From: JAADEM01 sp965371855
GTDB taxonomy: Bacteria; Bacteroidota; Bacteroidia; Bacteroidales; Marinilabiliaceae
NCBI GenBank assembly: GCA_965371855.1
Contig: CBDUZZ010000082.1
Span: forward strand, 1 to 17,344
Length of the DNA: 17,344 nt
Direction of reading: 5' to 3'
In this document: in pieces, positions 15,825-17,344 of the stretch
Layout: every line of letters starts with the position of its first letter
Numbering within the stretch: position 1 is the stretch's first letter
The notes under the pieces: model-generated
Told to the model about the DNA's origin: nothing
Database searches by the model: none
The model's input: only the letters and a program-made list of their open reading frames with translations
Translations under genes and position numbers: made by a program

Positions 15825-15912
15825 GATTTGGGGATGTAAGGATGTACGATGTGGGGATGTAGGATTTATGATGTGGGGATGTGATGATTTATGATGTGGG
15901 GATGTGATGATA
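15823..15912. repeat. Period-7/8 GGAT array starting at the panB stop codon
   Basis: Units of 7 or 8 bp beginning TAGGATT, TGGGGATG, TAAGGATG, TACGATG follow one another. They also form a higher-order repeat: GATGTGGGGATGT recurs at 15848, 15870 and 15893 (spacing 22 and 23 bp). The first unit contains the panB TAG. The unit type is shared with the array after rsmI. Confidence 0.85.
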
Positions 15913-15946
15913 TTTAATAATCAATAATTAATTTTCAATTACAAAG

Positions 15947-16624
15947 GTGGATATATTATACGAAGACAATCATATTATTGCGGTAAATAAAACTGCCGGA
16001 GAGTTAGTTCAGGGAGATGATACCGGTGATGAATCATTACTTGACAAAGTGAAAATGTATGTCAAGAAAAAGTACAACAAGCCGGGTGATGTGTACCTTG
16101 GTTTAGTTCATCGTATAGACAGGCCTGTAAGCGGGGTGGTTGTTTTTGCCCGTACCAGCAAAGCATTAGTCAGGTTGAACAAAATGCTCCAGGACAGGGA
16201 GATTAAAAAAACATATTGGGCATTGGTTAATAATTTGCCGGATAAGGACGAGGGTGAATTGCGCCATTATCTTTTGAAAAACTCCGAAAAGAATAGGTCA
16301 CATGCTTTTCTAAAACTCAGATCCGGAGCTAAACTGGCAATCCTGAATTATAAACTTATTTCGAGGTCTGCTAATTACTATCTTCTTGAAGTTGATCTTA
16401 AAACAGGAAGACATCACCAGATTCGCTGTCAACTGGCTAAGATTGGTTGTCCTATCAAAGGTGATCTGAAATATGGTTTTCCACGATCGAACAAAGACGG
16501 GAGTATAAGTCTGCATGCCCGACGTGTTGAGTTTATTCACCCGATAAAAAAGGTGACTGTCACCATTGTGGCTCCTCCTCCAGCTAAAAATACGCTGTGG
16601 AAAGAGTTTGAAAATGTGATGTGA
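15947..16624 (+). CDS. RluA-family pseudouridine synthase
   Basis: A 225-residue enzyme that isomerises uridine to pseudouridine in rRNA or tRNA. The catalytic motif is VHRIDRPVSG (54-63) with D58, followed by LVRLNKMLQDREIKKTYWALV and the LKTGRHHQIRCQLA segment (Arg/His-rich RNA-binding strand). There is no N-terminal S4 domain, so it is the short RluA/TruC-like form; the exact target base cannot be told. The start is GTG: an in-frame TAA lies 18 bp upstream with no ATG between, and the MDILYEDNHIIAVNK opening is the usual family start. The gap from panB is mainly the repeat array, so co-transcription is possible. Confidence 0.93.
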   Translation: MDILYEDNHIIAVNKTAGELVQGDDTGDESLLDKVKMYVKKKYNKPGDVYLGLVHRIDRPVSGVVVFARTSKALVRLNKMLQDREIKKTYWALVNNLPDKDEGELRHYLLKNSEKNRSHAFLKLRSGAKLAILNYKLISRSANYYLLEVDLKTGRHHQIRCQLAKIGCPIKGDLKYGFPRSNKDGSISLHARRVEFIHPIKKVTVTIVAPPPAKNTLWKEFENVM

Positions 16625-16703
16625 TTCCCAAGGTTCAATTGCTAAATTGAATCATGTGCATGTTCATCCGGAAGCCTAAACCCGGTAGAGCCTCTTAAGC
16701 AAC

Positions 16704-16730
16704 AAGAATTAATCAATTGGTTCTTATTTT
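16704..16730 (+). terminator. Weak stem-loop with T-rich tail after the RluA-family gene
   Basis: AAGAATT (16704-16710) can pair with GGTTCTT (16719-16725) using two G-T pairs across an 8-nt loop, followed by ATTTT. A second stem, TTCAATT/AATTGAA with a GCTA loop, lies at 16634-16651 close to the gene stop. Either could end transcription. The rest of the 16625-16808 gap shows nothing else recognisable. Confidence 0.35.
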
Positions 16731-16808
16731 CATTTAACAAGTTATATTGATTAAAAATGTTCTAAAAATAATGATACTATTTACGTTATCGACTTATTAC
16801 TTAATATT

Positions 16809-17261
16809 ATGAAAATAAAACAACTGCTAATATCACTTATGATTATGTTTCCTGTGATAACTTTATTTGCCGGAAACAAACTTACCGTTAAAGATAATAA
16901 TGAGATAGTAACCCTGTTGAATAAACAGGTTGAGGCCTGGAATAACGGAGATCTTGAAAAATTCATGGAAACATACTGGCATTCCGACAAGTTGGTTTTT
17001 GTCGGTTCGCAAGGACCAACTTATGGCTGGCAGGCAACACTGGACAATTACAAAAAAAGATATCCCGATAAAAAGGCAATGGGAAGTTTAGAGTTTAAAA
17101 ATCTCGTTATCTCAAAAATTGATAAAAAAACAGTGTTTGTTATCGGTCGCTTTGAATTAACTCATCAGTCGGGTGAGCTGAATGGCCATTTCACTCTAGT
17201 AATACAAAAGATAAAAGGTCAATGGCTAATTATCAGTGACCATTCGAGTGCGGAGGTTTAA
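16809..17261 (+). CDS. Secreted DUF4440/SnoaL-like (NTF2-fold) protein
   Basis: A 150-residue exported protein. Residues 1-21 are a Sec signal (MKIKQLLISLMIMFPVITLFA) with cleavage expected near FAG. The mature part has the NTF2-like layout of DUF4440 proteins: a first helix with LLNKQVEAWNNGDLEKFMETY (39-59), the strand DKLVFVGSQGPTYGW, a helix YKKRYPDK, then strands VFVIGRFELT, GHFTLVIQKIKGQWLII and the terminal DHSSAEV. Proteins of this group bind or turn over small ligands, but the ligand here is unknown. It is a single gene with no promoter box that I could identify and no clear Shine-Dalgarno. Confidence 0.88.
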   Translation: MKIKQLLISLMIMFPVITLFAGNKLTVKDNNEIVTLLNKQVEAWNNGDLEKFMETYWHSDKLVFVGSQGPTYGWQATLDNYKKRYPDKKAMGSLEFKNLVISKIDKKTVFVIGRFELTHQSGELNGHFTLVIQKIKGQWLIISDHSSAEV

Positions 17262-17334
17262 TTAACTACGATAAATTTAATCCCCTCCTGAGAATAATGG
17301 CACTAACTTAGTGTATATAATACAATAACTTTTG

Positions 17335-17342
17335 TATCTTTG
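17335..17342 (+). promoter_or_regulatory. -7 promoter box at the right window edge
   Basis: TATCTTTG matches TAnnTTTG exactly. No gene follows inside the window, so it probably drives a plus-strand gene just beyond position 17344. No clear -33 box is seen at the expected spacing. Confidence 0.5.
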
Positions 17343-17344
17343 CA

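Noticed and set aside
15848..15912. Possible CRISPR array (repeats at 22-23 bp spacing)
   Set aside because: The copies follow each other without unique spacers and break down into 7/8-bp units. No cas gene is nearby.

Overview
The window looks like chromosomal DNA of an AT-rich Bacteroidota, most likely a Bacteroidales/Marinilabiliales-type organism. The grounds are the fused MurF-alanine racemase protein, several Bacteroidota-style -7 boxes (TAnnTTTG) upstream of genes, the near absence of Shine-Dalgarno sequences, a DnaB helicase with the group's acidic tail ending in DPAPF, and short period-7/8 repeat arrays at gene ends. No rRNA, tRNA or CRISPR was seen.

Layout. 1-153 holds an inverted array of heptamers running off the left edge. 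154-3302 (minus strand) carries tdk followed by murF-alr, separated by a spacer made largely of 7- and 8-bp units. 3383-4857 (plus) is a conserved but unnamed acidic/coiled protein overlapping rsmI by 4 bp. 4858-5151 is a gene-free stretch holding another period-7/8 array and a 189-bp MITE-like element with 9-bp target duplications. 5152-6021 encodes a coiled-coil lipoprotein. 6022-9539 looks like an accessory island: hairpin-rich DNA, a 69-residue membrane protein, a 5'-truncated HlyD adaptor and an intact C39-peptidase ABC exporter, ending 2 bp from the dnaB stop codon.

9542-11098 (minus) is dnaB. 11244-13526 (plus) is ispE followed by an outer-membrane beta-barrel protein. 13597-14157 (minus) is a 2H-phosphoesterase (ThpR-like), divergent from elbB (14212-14871). 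Then come panB, a repeat array, an RluA-family pseudouridine synthase, and a secreted DUF4440/SnoaL-like protein. A promoter box for an unseen gene sits at the right edge.

Most genes are core housekeeping: peptidoglycan precursors (MurF-Alr), nucleotide salvage (Tdk), ribosome modification (RsmI, RluA family), replication (DnaB), isoprenoids (IspE) and pantothenate (PanB). The unusual parts are non-coding. They are the period-7/8 arrays that begin at or next to stop codons (tdk, murF-alr, rsmI, panB), the MITE inserted at the end of one array, and the decaying peptide-export island. No complete new system was found. The repeat-at-stop-codon pattern is the observation most worth following.
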